DNA from: Bacillota bacterium | Lineage (GTDB): Bacteria > Bacillota > UBA4882 > UBA8346 | NCBI GenBank assembly: GCA_029974635.1 | Contig: JARKQY010000002.1 | Span: 1 to 64,000, forward strand | Direction of reading: 5' to 3' | Length of the DNA: 64,000 nucleotides | Part shown: positions 9,620-18,643 of the stretch, piece after piece | Layout: each line of letters begins with the position of its first letter | Position numbering within the stretch: position 1 is the stretch's first letter | Translations under genes and position numbers: made by a program | Notes under the pieces: model-generated | Databases searched by the model: none | Seen by the model: the letters and a program-made list of their open reading frames with translations, nothing else | Told to the model about the DNA's origin: nothing

Positions 9620-10261
9620 TTAACGCCATATTAAAAATAATATCAATCCAGCCACCAGTATATTGAAAACCCAAAGAAATACACCGCGCCTGGTGGCGGA
9701 ACCGGTAAAAACCTTGAATTCTCTCATAATTCCATCTACATTGTCGGAGATTGACTGGGTTCTTTTTTCCAGTTCTAAAGTCCGCTGGTTATGCCGCTCA
9801 ATCCGCTCGGTTTGTTCCTTGATCTTATGGGCCAGCAGTTCAATATTGGATGCCAGTTTTTTCTGCTCCGTTCCTATTTCTTTACGAAATTGGGCCAAAT
9901 CACGATCAATGGCCAATGATAATTCCCGTAAATTGGCGACCAGCTTGGCCAGATCCAATTTAGAAGCCGTGCGGGCCGCCAATTCAACCTGAGCGGCCTC
10001 GATTGCCTTTTTCATCTGTTGGTTCACCCTTTCCCGTAATTCCATCTCTGCGGTTAGTCCGGCGCCTTGCGCCTGTAATCTCGATAATTGAATCATATAT
10101 TCCGCCAAAAGCAACCGCTCGGTTGCTAAAAACCTTTCATAGGGCGCAAAATTAACCAGAAGTTCCTCCGCAAGCTGTTGTTTAAATTCTTTCAACTTTT
10201 TACGGATGACTAACGCGTCATAACCACCCTTGAACGTCCGCAAAATGGCTCCGATAAACAA
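9620..10261 (-). CDS. Tail-anchored coiled-coil membrane protein
   Basis: 213 residues. Almost the whole chain is long amphipathic helix with heptad-like patterns (about 20-185, rich in Glu, Lys, Arg, Leu and Gln). A single C-terminal transmembrane segment (GVFLWVFNILVAGLILFLIWR) ends at the last residue, so the protein is probably anchored with its coiled coil in the cytoplasm. No enzymatic motif is seen. It sits between the 319-aa membrane protein and the J-domain protein on the same strand, with gaps of about 200 and 260 bases, so co-transcription is plausible but not proven. Family unknown. Confidence 0.7.
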   Translation of the reverse strand: MFIGAILRTFKGGYDALVIRKKLKEFKQQLAEELLVNFAPYERFLATERLLLAEYMIQLSRLQAQGAGLTAEMELRERVNQQMKKAIEAAQVELAARTASKLDLAKLVANLRELSLAIDRDLAQFRKEIGTEQKKLASNIELLAHKIKEQTERIERHNQRTLELEKRTQSISDNVDGIMREFKVFTGSATRRGVFLWVFNILVAGLILFLIWR

Positions 10262-10351
10262 GCTTCCATCGCCCTTCCGTCAAAATATGCATTTATACCC
10301 GCCAAAGAGTCCGAAGTTACGCCTACGCCATTAAAAGCATTTACTCCCGCG

Positions 10352-10430
10352 GAGGCGCTAAAGCGCAGAGAAAGCAAGAATGACAATCAATTATATATTT
10401 TAACTCTGCGCCTTTGCGCCCTGTGGGGGA
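10352..10430. repeat. Imperfect inverted repeat of the GCGCCTTTGCGCC type
   Basis: GGCGCTAAAGCGCAGAG near 10352 and CTCTGCGCCTTTGCGCC near 10405 are complementary over 17 bases with few mismatches and flank an AT-rich centre. Short sequences of this wording are common in intergenic DNA of many bacteria. It lies between the 319-aa gene and the coiled-coil gene and may reduce readthrough. Confidence 0.5.
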
Positions 10431-10461
10431 ATAGTTTTTCCCAGTTTGTTACAGCACGGAT

Positions 10462-11421
10462 TTATGCCAAAATTGCCTGGTACGCGCCGGCGTCCATCAT
10501 CAATTCAATAATCGGCATCAGGGTTTCCGGCGGCACCTCTTGGTTAACCAACTCCAATAATTGTTGTTTGGATTCAAGCAATGAACCCACCCGGGCCAGT
10601 TCTTTTTGGGTATCATCGTTAAACCAGTTCACCAGTTTGCCGATGCCTTGAGCCACCAATAACGATAAGCCAAAATTACTGATTCCTTCCACAAAATCAG
10701 CCGTACTGGCGGCTTCAATGGCGAAACGGGCCGTTTTACCGGCATTTCTCCCTATTCTTAAAGCCGTTATAATGTGGCCGGCCATCTCCGGCAGGTGAAC
10801 TCCCATCAACTCCAATGTTTTATCAGCAATGAATGTGGCGGCGCATGTTTTGCCGGTTACCGCCAACGAGACGCGCAGGAATCTATCCAGGCGAACCCAT
10901 ATCCCCTTTTGGAGCCGGCCTTCCCTGCGTAATTTGCAAAAATATTGCAGTCCGTTCATGGCCACCAAAAGTGTGTTGTTACTGTATAATCCGAAGGCAA
11001 TGCCCAGGACCATGCAAATGGAGTAGGCTGTGGGATTTTTGCGGAAGAAAGCCATAATAACTGCCTCCGTACCGATTTCGATCGCATCGGTTATATTCAC
11101 CGACAACCATTCAATGGCTTGATCCGCAGGCATTCCGGCGGCTTGCTGGATGGCATCGGCAAAGGGCAAAGGAATCCCTTCCGGAGAGCAAAACTCTTCC
11201 CCGACTTCTTGAAACCAGTCGCTGATACCGGGAATTACATCGAGTTCATAAGATTCCAATAAACCTTCCAGACTATGGCCATATTCGATATGATGCGCTT
11301 GCACGGTTATCAAATCAACATCCGCCGCCGTGCCGGAAATCACCTCCGCCAAATCCCCATATTCACTATCCAATCCGGTCTGGAAGGAATATAACCCATT
11401 CATGCCAATGCCACCCATCAC
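10462..11421 (-). CDS. Uncharacterised 319-aa protein with central hydrophobic segments
   Basis: The N-terminal 100 residues are acidic and soluble. A hydrophobic stretch near residues 125-160 (SICMVLGIAFGLYSNNTLLVAMNG) is followed by a basic segment and further weakly hydrophobic helices (about 185-265). The C-terminus is an acidic helical tail (VNQEVPPETLMPIIELMMDAG). No family is recognised and no catalytic motif stands out. It is the most upstream gene of the minus-strand group that includes coiled-coil, J-domain and LRR proteins. The start has several Met options (residues 1, 2 and 7). Confident as a gene by length and coding pattern; function unknown. Confidence 0.6.
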   Translation of the reverse strand: MMGGIGMNGLYSFQTGLDSEYGDLAEVISGTAADVDLITVQAHHIEYGHSLEGLLESYELDVIPGISDWFQEVGEEFCSPEGIPLPFADAIQQAAGMPADQAIEWLSVNITDAIEIGTEAVIMAFFRKNPTAYSICMVLGIAFGLYSNNTLLVAMNGLQYFCKLRREGRLQKGIWVRLDRFLRVSLAVTGKTCAATFIADKTLELMGVHLPEMAGHIITALRIGRNAGKTARFAIEAASTADFVEGISNFGLSLLVAQGIGKLVNWFNDDTQKELARVGSLLESKQQLLELVNQEVPPETLMPIIELMMDAGAYQAILA

Positions 11422-11755
11422 TCAAATTTATTTGTAATAACCATTCATGCCTGCAAACACAACCAGAAATGAAAAACTGATAACCAAATAATAAACAACT
11501 GTTTTTCATCGAAAATTACAATTAGCAATACTAATTCGACCAGAAATTACCTTTTCCTGCATTCCCGCCAGCAGCAGAATCAATGGAGATTTTCTTCGGA
11601 TTTAGCGAATACTATTGTTGTTCTGATTGCTGATTGCTAATTTATACCATTTGCCGGCATTGGGGAATGCAGACAGTTTGATTCGAAACGCAGGATTTTT
11701 TGCTGAGTTCACCGAATTATATTTGAGTCTTTAACTGTTTTTTGGGAGGTATATT
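11422..11755. other. Divergent intergenic region
   Basis: AT-rich spacer between the minus 319-aa gene and plus degV. It contains a 10-base inverted pair, AATTAGCAAT (11520-11529) and ATTGCTAATT (11633-11642). No gene seen; it presumably carries promoters for both directions. Confidence 0.5.
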
Positions 11756-12589
11756 ATGATCAAAATTTTTACGGACACTACATCTTCTTTAACCATCGCC
11801 GAGTATCAAAAATATGGCATCGGGGCTATACCGCTTCATTTAACTCAAGGGGAGGATTCGAAACAGGAACTCTTCGAGATGACCTACAATGAGTTCTATC
11901 GCAACCAACGGGCCGGCTTAAAATACACCACTTCCCAGCCTTCCCCGGAGACCTATGAAAAAAACTTCAAACCGGTGGTTGAAGCCGGAGACGAAGCAAT
12001 TGTCATTATGTTGTCTGCAGAAATATCAAACACTGTCAATACGGCCTACACTGCCGTCGCCATGCTGGAGACCGACAAAATATCCATTTTTGATTCGAAA
12101 CAAACCGGCTTTGGCCAGGCGGCCATGGCCATCCAGGCAAAACGGATGGCCGATGCCGGTGCAAGCCGGAAGGAAATACTGGACGCATTGGAAGATATGC
12201 GCAAACGGACATATACTTTTTTTATTGTAGAATCGCTGCGTTATATATATGAAGGCGGCAGGCTTTCCGGGGCTCAGGCCCTCATCGGTTCGGTTATCCA
12301 GATTAAACCGATTCTCTGGCTTGATGACAATGGCCGGTTGGTTTCATTTGAGAAGGCCCGGACTCTAAAAACCGCCAAAACCAGGACCATTGAACTGATT
12401 CAAGAACGGGCCAAACCGGGAATTGAACAAATCGCCCTTCATTATGGCGATAATTTTCAGGAAGCAACCGAATATGTCAAAGATTTGGAGGAGTTTGCGG
12501 GCCCTTCCATTCCATTAATACAAATATCTCCGGTTTTAGGAGCTCACTCCGGACCCGATCTTTTGGGGATCGTGCTGATTACCAAGTAA
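11756..12589 (+). CDS. DegV family fatty-acid-binding protein
   Basis: 277 residues with an ATG and a strong GGGAGGT ribosome binding site. The N-terminus (IKIFTDTTSSL), the TSQPSPETYEK segment that lines the lipid pocket, and ESLRYIYEGGRLSGAQALIG are typical of DegV proteins, as is the C-terminal HSGPDLLGI. Known members bind fatty acids, as FakB does for the FakA kinase in Gram-positive bacteria. Whether this one works with a kinase is unknown, since no fakA lies nearby. It stands alone, 251 bases before the GH1 gene. Family assignment is firm. Confidence 0.9.
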   Translation: MIKIFTDTTSSLTIAEYQKYGIGAIPLHLTQGEDSKQELFEMTYNEFYRNQRAGLKYTTSQPSPETYEKNFKPVVEAGDEAIVIMLSAEISNTVNTAYTAVAMLETDKISIFDSKQTGFGQAAMAIQAKRMADAGASRKEILDALEDMRKRTYTFFIVESLRYIYEGGRLSGAQALIGSVIQIKPILWLDDNGRLVSFEKARTLKTAKTRTIELIQERAKPGIEQIALHYGDNFQEATEYVKDLEEFAGPSIPLIQISPVLGAHSGPDLLGIVLITK

Positions 12590-12643
12590 TTGCCCCGCTG
12601 AATACTGGTTTGTATTTTTATCACGGAGTATACCGTGGACATA

Positions 12644-12658
12644 TTAAGCTTCGCTTAA
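12644..12658 (+). repeat. Small hairpin TTAAGC-TTC-GCTTAA
   Basis: A perfect 6-base stem with a TTC loop in the spacer between degV and the GH1 gene. The same design with an 8-base stem recurs at 24732-24750, directly before a ribosome binding site. Confidence 0.45.
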
Positions 12659-12840
12659 CTAAAAGTCTGTGGGATAATAGTCTCATGATTTTTGACCCGT
12701 TTGAGCAGCTTATATTTTGTTTAGGGAGCCTATTTATCTATCTTAGAAAATATATATACAAAGAGATCTGCTTTGGAAACTTGGGACACATTTCAGCGTT
12801 AATAAAAACTTGGGAGCATAAATCCGAAAAGAGGGGTATC

Positions 12841-14145
12841 ATGGAAGAGTTAAAACTCCCAAAGGATTTTCTATTGGGGACAGCTGGCGCGGCGGTGCAA
12901 ATTGAAGGCGGGGACCGCAATAACACGTGGTACCGTTGGTGTGAACAAGGCCACATCCGGGACGGCAGCCATTGTATTTCAGCTAATGATCATTGGAACC
13001 GCTACCGGGAGGATATCCTGTTCATGAAGGAACTGCATCAGGATACCTGCCGCATGGGTATAGAGTGGAGCCGTATCCAGCCGGAACCTGGCCGGTTTGA
13101 TCCGGATGCGCTTTCCCATTACCGGGACGTGGTTCATGAACTGACGAAAAATAATATCAAACCGCTGATTACTCTGCACCATTTTTCCCATCCGTTATGG
13201 CTGGAGGACCTGGGGGGATGGGAGAATCCTGCGGTAGTTGGATATTTTAAGAATTATACTCAATATGTGGTTGAGAACCTGGGTGATCAAGTCAGTGATT
13301 GGATAACCATCAATGAACCCAATGTATTTACTACATATGGTTATCTTTATGGTACTTGGCCGCCTGGAAAAAAAGATATCGGCGCGGTGTTTCGGGTTTA
13401 CCGGAATATGATCAAGGCGCATATTGAAGCCTATAAACTCATTCACGAAATTCGCGGGCGAATGCATTTTCCGGGAAAGACCATGGTTGGTGTGGCCCAT
13501 CACCTGAGAGTCTTTGATCCGGAACGAAACCGGCTCGCCGATAAAATACCCGCCAAGCTTATTCAGTATTTGTTTCAGGATTTGGTTGTTCAGGCAATGG
13601 CAACCGGAAAATTCAAATTCCCCTTGGGTTTTGGAGAATACCCTTTGGGAAAAGGAGTCTTTCAAGATTTTTTCGGCGTTAACTATTATTCCCGGGATAT
13701 GGTCCGGTTTACCTTCAATCCGGGAGCGGTCTTCGGAGAATTAAAAGTTAAAGCGAACTCTCCCGTCAATGACCTGGGCTGGGAAATCTATCCCGAAGGC
13801 TTGTATCGTTTATGTAAATATTATTACCGAAAATTTCTTATCCCCGTCTTTATAACGGAAAACGGCATTTGTGATAGCAACGACACGCTGCGCTCAAAAT
13901 ATATTTATGATCATTTACAGCAGGTTACCCGATTGATCAACGCAGGAATCCCGGTTCGCCGCTATTATTATTGGACTTTAATCGACAACTTTGAATGGCT
14001 GGAGGGCGAAAGCGCCCGGTTTGGCCTGGTTCACAACGACTACCGGACTCAACAACGGACAATCCGCCCGAGCGGCCGGTTTTATGGCGAAATCTGCACT
14101 CTAAAAGAGATACATAAGGCAATGATTGCCAAATATTTATCCTGA
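12841..14145 (+). CDS. GH1 family beta-glucosidase or related glycosidase
   Basis: 434 residues from the ATG at 12841, chosen because AGAGGGG lies just before it and because the product then begins with the normal GH1 N-terminus (LPKDFLLGTAGAAVQIEG). An open frame continues back to 12610, but those codons look non-coding. The acid/base Glu is in INEPN (residue 159) and the nucleophile Glu in ITENG (residue 340). The YWTLIDNFEW motif near the C-terminus is also typical. No signal peptide, so it acts on imported beta-glycosides in the cytoplasm. Specificity (glucoside, galactoside or 6-phospho) is not settled from sequence. No transporter is adjacent. Confidence 0.9.
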   Translation: MEELKLPKDFLLGTAGAAVQIEGGDRNNTWYRWCEQGHIRDGSHCISANDHWNRYREDILFMKELHQDTCRMGIEWSRIQPEPGRFDPDALSHYRDVVHELTKNNIKPLITLHHFSHPLWLEDLGGWENPAVVGYFKNYTQYVVENLGDQVSDWITINEPNVFTTYGYLYGTWPPGKKDIGAVFRVYRNMIKAHIEAYKLIHEIRGRMHFPGKTMVGVAHHLRVFDPERNRLADKIPAKLIQYLFQDLVVQAMATGKFKFPLGFGEYPLGKGVFQDFFGVNYYSRDMVRFTFNPGAVFGELKVKANSPVNDLGWEIYPEGLYRLCKYYYRKFLIPVFITENGICDSNDTLRSKYIYDHLQQVTRLINAGIPVRRYYYWTLIDNFEWLEGESARFGLVHNDYRTQQRTIRPSGRFYGEICTLKEIHKAMIAKYLS

Positions 14146-14281
14146 AAAATTTAATTTAATAGAAGTGGTTACTTCTGGATAAAATCTTGGTATATAATTT
14201 TGAAACGGGCAGGAATTTCGATCCAGTTGTCAAATTAGAATTAGATTAATATTTTGAATTTAATTCGGCAAGGGACTCTAT

Positions 14282-15517
14282 ATGGCAATTTATCATACGA
14301 AACCGCAACCAATGAAGAAAAAAAGAGGTGTGGATGTGGTTAAGGAACGTTGTGACGTATTAATCTTGTCGGCAAGTTATGGCGGCGGCCATAATCAGGT
14401 GGCGAAGGCCTTAACCTGTAGCTTACAGATTCAAGCACCGGGGATTCATGTTACAACAGTTGACTATTGCAGTTTAATGGAGCCTTTCTTAAACCGTTTG
14501 ACTCACTTTAGTTATAATCAAAGCCTGCGGCATTTTCCCGCAGGTTATGCCCTCTATTATCAAGTCACCGAAAAAATAACGCCCGACTCTTTCTGGCAGC
14601 GACGGCTAAACCGGATAGGGTACTCTGAGTTGTACCGGCTGGTTCGTCAGTTGCGACCCCGGGTTATTGTTTCCACTTTTCCTTTGCCCGCCGGGGTGCT
14701 TTCTTGCATGAAAGAATCCGGGGACTTACATGTCCCGACAGTAACGGTTATTACCGATATGAGCGTTCACAGCCAATGGATTCACCCCTATACCGATCTT
14801 TATTTGGTCGGTTCCGATGAAGTAGCCCGGGGACTGGCTGAACGCGGAATTCCCCCCGAAAAGGTCATTGTGACCGGAATTCCTGTCATGCCTGCTTTTA
14901 ACCGGCACTTTGATGCGCTGACGACGAAAAAAGAGTTCGGAGTCCGTCCGGATCGCCAAGTAGCCGTTTTTATGGGTGGTACCAACGGTATTTTCGGAAA
15001 AACCAAATTCCATAAGATTTTCAATGAATTGGGGGACAAAGTACAGGGATTGATAATTACCGGGGTAAATCAAGATCTGTACGATAAGTTGCAAACCGCC
15101 AGTTTTAAATATTCCAATATCAAAGTTCTGAAATATGTTGAAAACATGGCCGGCTTACTGGATATCACCGATGTCCTGGTCACCAAAGCCGGCGGCATAA
15201 CAATTTCCGAAGCCCTGGTCAAAGGCGTGCCGATGGTCATTTATAAACCCATACCCGGGCAGGAGGAAGTGAACGCTAATTATCTCTGGCGGCACCGGGC
15301 AGCCATCATCGCCAAGAGCGAGCATCGGTTACGGACCGCAGTCCATCGCATGGCGACCGATGAAGAGTTCCGCCGGCATTTTAGGCGTAATTGTTTAAAG
15401 ATTGCCACTCCCAATTCGGCCGAAACTTGTGCGGGATTAATACTGGATCAGTCTTTCCAGGCAACCCGAAAAACAATCCATTACTTAGTTTCTTCAAGGA
15501 GAGAGGTACGTGCCTGA
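14282..15517 (+). CDS. Glycolipid glycosyltransferase (MGDG synthase/UgtP-like, GT28)
   Basis: 411 residues, ATG with an AAGGGA ribosome binding site. The N-terminal half begins with VLILSASYGGGHNQVAKAL, the hallmark of monogalactosyldiacylglycerol synthase and processive diacylglycerol glucosyltransferase. The C-terminal half has the GT28 nucleotide-sugar pocket with VTKAGGITISEALVKGVPMV. It transfers a hexose from a UDP-sugar to a lipid at the inner membrane face; the sugar and exact acceptor are not readable. First gene of a tight four-gene operon: its stop overlaps the next start by 8 bases. GTG 14336 is a possible alternative start, giving MVKERCDVL. Confidence 0.85.
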   Translation: MAIYHTKPQPMKKKRGVDVVKERCDVLILSASYGGGHNQVAKALTCSLQIQAPGIHVTTVDYCSLMEPFLNRLTHFSYNQSLRHFPAGYALYYQVTEKITPDSFWQRRLNRIGYSELYRLVRQLRPRVIVSTFPLPAGVLSCMKESGDLHVPTVTVITDMSVHSQWIHPYTDLYLVGSDEVARGLAERGIPPEKVIVTGIPVMPAFNRHFDALTTKKEFGVRPDRQVAVFMGGTNGIFGKTKFHKIFNELGDKVQGLIITGVNQDLYDKLQTASFKYSNIKVLKYVENMAGLLDITDVLVTKAGGITISEALVKGVPMVIYKPIPGQEEVNANYLWRHRAAIIAKSEHRLRTAVHRMATDEEFRRHFRRNCLKIATPNSAETCAGLILDQSFQATRKTIHYLVSSRREVRA

Positions 15518-16811
15518 CACCAAGCGGGGTCTTTTTGGGCATCCGGTAATCATTGCCTTTATGGCAATCATTGCTGCCGTTGAATTCATCCGGATGTCTT
15601 TATTTATTACCTTTTTGCCCAGTTTCATGACCAGCCTGCATTATACCACCATCGCAATCGGAGCGGTAATCTCCGCAAACCTGTTGGCGGATAATTTGTC
15701 CAAAGGCGCCATGGGCTGGCTGGTTGACCACCGGGGCCCCTGGCCGGTATTGCTGGCCGGGAGCATCACTGCTTTTACCGGAATTATTTTAATTATGAAT
15801 TTCCCCCAAGATCTTTTTCTGATGATTATCGCCGCCATCCTAATCGGACTGGGCGTTGCGCCCACATGGCCGGCTGCCATAGCGGGATCCATTCAAACAG
15901 TTGGTGAAGAAAAACGGGCCACCATTATCAGTGTCATCTCCGTGATCTGGTTGTCCGGCGGCGGATTAGGCCCCATTTTAATGGGCTTTCTCATTGACAC
16001 CCGGCTCCGTAAATTTTTGAGCAAAGTAAATTTGCCACCTATCGACGCCTACAAAACCGGTTTCACCATCCTATCCGCTGTCGCTGTTTTAGCTGTGGTC
16101 ATCAGTATACTGGGTTGGCTGAGCTGGCGCAGTCTCCCCCATTTACAGCAGCATACCGTTAACCCGGAAGGCGGGGAACGGAAACCACACCGGTTAAGGG
16201 AGGTCTTTCACCGGTTATGGCTGGTCAAAGGCTTGATACCGGGAATGTTTTTTCAAACTTTGTCTTTGGGAATGCTTCTTCCCAACTTGCTTCCCTATGC
16301 CACCCGTCAAATCGGTTTGTCCGAATCCCAATACAGCTTGCTATTGCTGATTGGCGGCGCCTTTGTGGTCTTGTTCATGATTCCCGTGGGGCATATGGCG
16401 GATAAATTCGGCAGCCGCAGCTTTCTGGTGGCCGGTTTTACGTTGGCGGCATTATCTTTATTCGTATTGATCCAGTTTGGCAATGCCACCAATATTTGGT
16501 GGATGGTTGGTTTCGTCGGTTTATCTTATGCCTTGATTCAACCGGCTTGGAACGCTTTACTGGCCGGTTCAATCCCTCCCGGTCAACGCGGGGTACTGAT
16601 GGGATTATTCATGTCCGTTGAAGGTCTTGGATTTGCTGTGGGTCCATTATTGGGCGGATTCCTGGGTTCTCTCACCGGACAAGCACCGGGTATTTTAGGC
16701 CGGATGGGTTCTGCCACCCCCTTTTACGTCAGCAGCTTTTGCCTGATCATTATGGCCTTCGTTTATCTGGTATATCCCTTTCATATTTATGAGCTCAAGG
16801 AAGAATCATGA
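15510..16811 (+). CDS. MFS transporter in the glycolipid operon
   Basis: 433 residues with twelve hydrophobic helices in two halves, a GTG start and an AAGGAGAG ribosome binding site. The MFS loop signature appears in both halves (NLSKGAMGWLVDHRGPWPVLL; GHMADKFGSRSFLVAG). Overlaps the glycosyltransferase by 8 bases and the deacetylase by 4 (ATGA), so translation is coupled. The context suggests export or flipping of a lipid- or sugar-linked product made by its neighbours, but the substrate is inferred only from linkage. Confidence 0.85.
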   Translation: MPDTKRGLFGHPVIIAFMAIIAAVEFIRMSLFITFLPSFMTSLHYTTIAIGAVISANLLADNLSKGAMGWLVDHRGPWPVLLAGSITAFTGIILIMNFPQDLFLMIIAAILIGLGVAPTWPAAIAGSIQTVGEEKRATIISVISVIWLSGGGLGPILMGFLIDTRLRKFLSKVNLPPIDAYKTGFTILSAVAVLAVVISILGWLSWRSLPHLQQHTVNPEGGERKPHRLREVFHRLWLVKGLIPGMFFQTLSLGMLLPNLLPYATRQIGLSESQYSLLLLIGGAFVVLFMIPVGHMADKFGSRSFLVAGFTLAALSLFVLIQFGNATNIWWMVGFVGLSYALIQPAWNALLAGSIPPGQRGVLMGLFMSVEGLGFAVGPLLGGFLGSLTGQAPGILGRMGSATPFYVSSFCLIIMAFVYLVYPFHIYELKEES

Positions 16812-17518
16812 TTGTAGCGGTTCCCGTAGTTATTCTCTTAGTATGGTGCCTTATTTATCCGGTAACGGATTATTATGTCCGTCTCCTGGCGCCGGAAGTA
16901 ATTAAAAAAGGAGTATCCCCGGAAAAAAAAATCTGCCTAACCTTTGATGATGGACCCGATGCAGAATACACTCCGGCCTTGCTAAAAATTTTACAAAAGG
17001 CCGAAATTCCGGCGGTCTTTTTTTTAGTCGGCCGGAAATGCGAAGCCGCTCCCAACCTGGTGCAGGAAATCCGGGATGCGGGCCATGAAATCGGTCTGCA
17101 CACTTATTACCATCAGCATTCTTATTTAATGTTTGTATATAAGAGCCTGATCACGATGTATCGCGACAAAACAGCAGTTGAAAAAGCAGCTGGCCGGCCG
17201 GTAACCTTTTTCCGGCCTCCCTGGGGTGCGCTCAATCTTTTTCAATACCTCACCGCAAAATGGTTGCAGCTGAAAATTGTACTTTGGACCGCCAATGCCC
17301 GGGACTGGAATCTTGAAACCCAACCCGACGGGATTTATCATAACCTTTTGCAGAAGGTGGGGCCGGGTTCAATTATTGTACTGCACGATTCGGGCGGCGA
17401 TCCCGGGGCGCCCCGGAATACGTTACAGGCACTGCCGCGAATCATCGAGCATTATAAAGCCAATGGGTATCAATTTGTTGCGCTGCAAGAAATCTGCGGC
17501 AACATGAAAGCGGGGTAA
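16808..17518 (+). CDS. NodB-type polysaccharide deacetylase (CE4), membrane-anchored
   Basis: 236 residues. An N-terminal hydrophobic segment (IVAVPVVILLVWCLIYPV) anchors the protein. The NodB domain follows: TFDDGPD (metal-binding Asp pair), an HTYYHQH histidine motif, RPPWG, and LHDSGGDP near the C-terminus with the catalytic His. Acts outside the cytoplasmic membrane on N- or O-acetyl groups of a glycan. Its start overlaps the MFS stop by 4 bases and the YkoP-like gene follows after 5 bases, so it belongs to the glycolipid operon. Substrate unknown. Confidence 0.85.
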   Translation: MIVAVPVVILLVWCLIYPVTDYYVRLLAPEVIKKGVSPEKKICLTFDDGPDAEYTPALLKILQKAEIPAVFFLVGRKCEAAPNLVQEIRDAGHEIGLHTYYHQHSYLMFVYKSLITMYRDKTAVEKAAGRPVTFFRPPWGALNLFQYLTAKWLQLKIVLWTANARDWNLETQPDGIYHNLLQKVGPGSIIVLHDSGGDPGAPRNTLQALPRIIEHYKANGYQFVALQEICGNMKAG

Positions 17519-17523
17519 AAATC

Positions 17524-18108
17524 ATGAGTGGAACCGGCATTTTCCGCCGGATCACCGAGGCCGTCGACCGTCGTTTTGTGGCGGATGTGGGCGCTATCCC
17601 GGTTCCGGGGTCGGAACAGCGGCTACTATTAATCTGTTTTCATCCCTATCACGGTAAAAAACCGGTCCAAATCCCTCCCCAGGTCACGATAAACCCTGGG
17701 GATTCCGTCTGCGAACTTCACTTTTCCAACCAACGGATAACGCAAATCGCAGCCGCAGCGGGTGAGCGTCCCATTGAATGGCATATCTTCGAGATCCTAA
17801 AAGGTGAATTCGCCCAGTTGGCCAAAGCTCTCCGGGATGGCCAAGTCCCGCAGGAGATAAGAGGAATTTACGGAGTGAACACCATGGGTTCCGTCTCCAA
17901 ACGGTTGGGATTTACCCTGATACCGCTCCCCAAAGGATTGAACCGTATCTGGCTAGGCTTTTGGGAGTCCCTGTTGCGCCGGATTTACTATTCATATAAA
18001 ACCTCCAAAAAAGCTAATTTTAAACGGATGATGGACCCTCATGAAATATGGATCTCTCGGGAGGAACTATTGCGGAGGCATTTGAAAGATAGTTCGCCGG
18101 GTCTTTAG
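17524..18108 (+). CDS. YkoP-like domain protein
   Basis: 194 residues without a signal peptide. The segment INPGDSVCELHFSNQRI and the later GIYGVNTMGSVSKRLGF resemble the YkoP-type domain proteins that sit beside UgtP-like glycosyltransferases in Bacillus and Paenibacillus. No catalytic motif is known for the family. Last gene of the operon, 5 bases after the deacetylase. Together the four genes suggest synthesis, modification and movement of a glycolipid, with YkoP as an accessory of unknown activity. The family call rests on recognition of sequence and context. Confidence 0.65.
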   Translation: MSGTGIFRRITEAVDRRFVADVGAIPVPGSEQRLLLICFHPYHGKKPVQIPPQVTINPGDSVCELHFSNQRITQIAAAAGERPIEWHIFEILKGEFAQLAKALRDGQVPQEIRGIYGVNTMGSVSKRLGFTLIPLPKGLNRIWLGFWESLLRRIYYSYKTSKKANFKRMMDPHEIWISREELLRRHLKDSSPGL

Positions 18109-18266
18109 TTTTGCGGTTCGATAGTTTGATAATTTTTTGATGGTAGATATTGGCAAAAACGACAGGCCATGCAAAAGCAGCGCATCCTTGCGCTGATTGT
18201 GAAAGAATAACTTTAGAGTTTTAAAGTGAGGTTGGTTATTTTGGTAAAAAAAAACAATTGCAAGAG

Positions 18267-18461
18267 ATGCTTACTTTGAAACAATTTCCCCGATAATCAA
18301 AATATGATATTGAATGGTTAAATGAAAATGAAATGGGGCCTTGTTCTGTATGACTTGCGGAGTATCTTGCAGAAGCAATGGATTTAAAATTGGGTATGCG
18401 TGTTTTAGATATCGGTTGTGGAAAAGCAATGAGTTCAATTTTCCTTAAAATATTGGGATAG
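18267..18461 (+). pseudogene. Truncated, stop-ridden SAM-dependent methyltransferase remnant
   Basis: From an ATG at 18267 the frame reads KYDIEWLNENEMGP, then LAEYLAEAMDLKLGMRVLDI and GCGKAMSSIFL, which is the N-terminal third of a class I methyltransferase including the SAM-binding DIGCG loop. Two in-frame stops interrupt it: TAA at 18294 and TGA at 18351, the latter where relatives have Trp (a TGG to TGA change). Similarity ends at about 18446 and a TAG follows at 18459, so the rest of the domain is missing. A pseudogene, with no sign of programmed recoding. Confidence 0.75.
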
Positions 18462-18589
18462 CTGATTTTGACTGTATTAAGATTCCCAACTCAAGAGATA
18501 AATTGGCTTACGCGTAACCACCTTGTACCTAAATTAAACAACCGAATAATGGCTTAACATTAAAAATAAGTTAACCGCTAATTCTCCAC

Positions 18590-18618
18590 TTGTGGTTTTA
18601 TGGGAATTACGTTAGAAT
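18590..18618 (+). promoter_or_regulatory. Sigma-70-type promoter of the riboflavin operon
   Basis: TTGTGG (18590-18595) and TAGAAT (18613-18618) are separated by exactly 17 bases, and the riboswitch aptamer begins about 26 bases after the -10 box. Confidence 0.65.
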
Positions 18619-18643
18619 AAAATAAGTTAAGCATAAAATAAAT

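Noticed and set aside
12610-12840. N-terminal extension of the GH1 frame
   Set aside because: Codons look non-coding (rich in YIYK/Leu runs), while ATG 12841 has a good ribosome binding site and gives the normal GH1 N-terminus.
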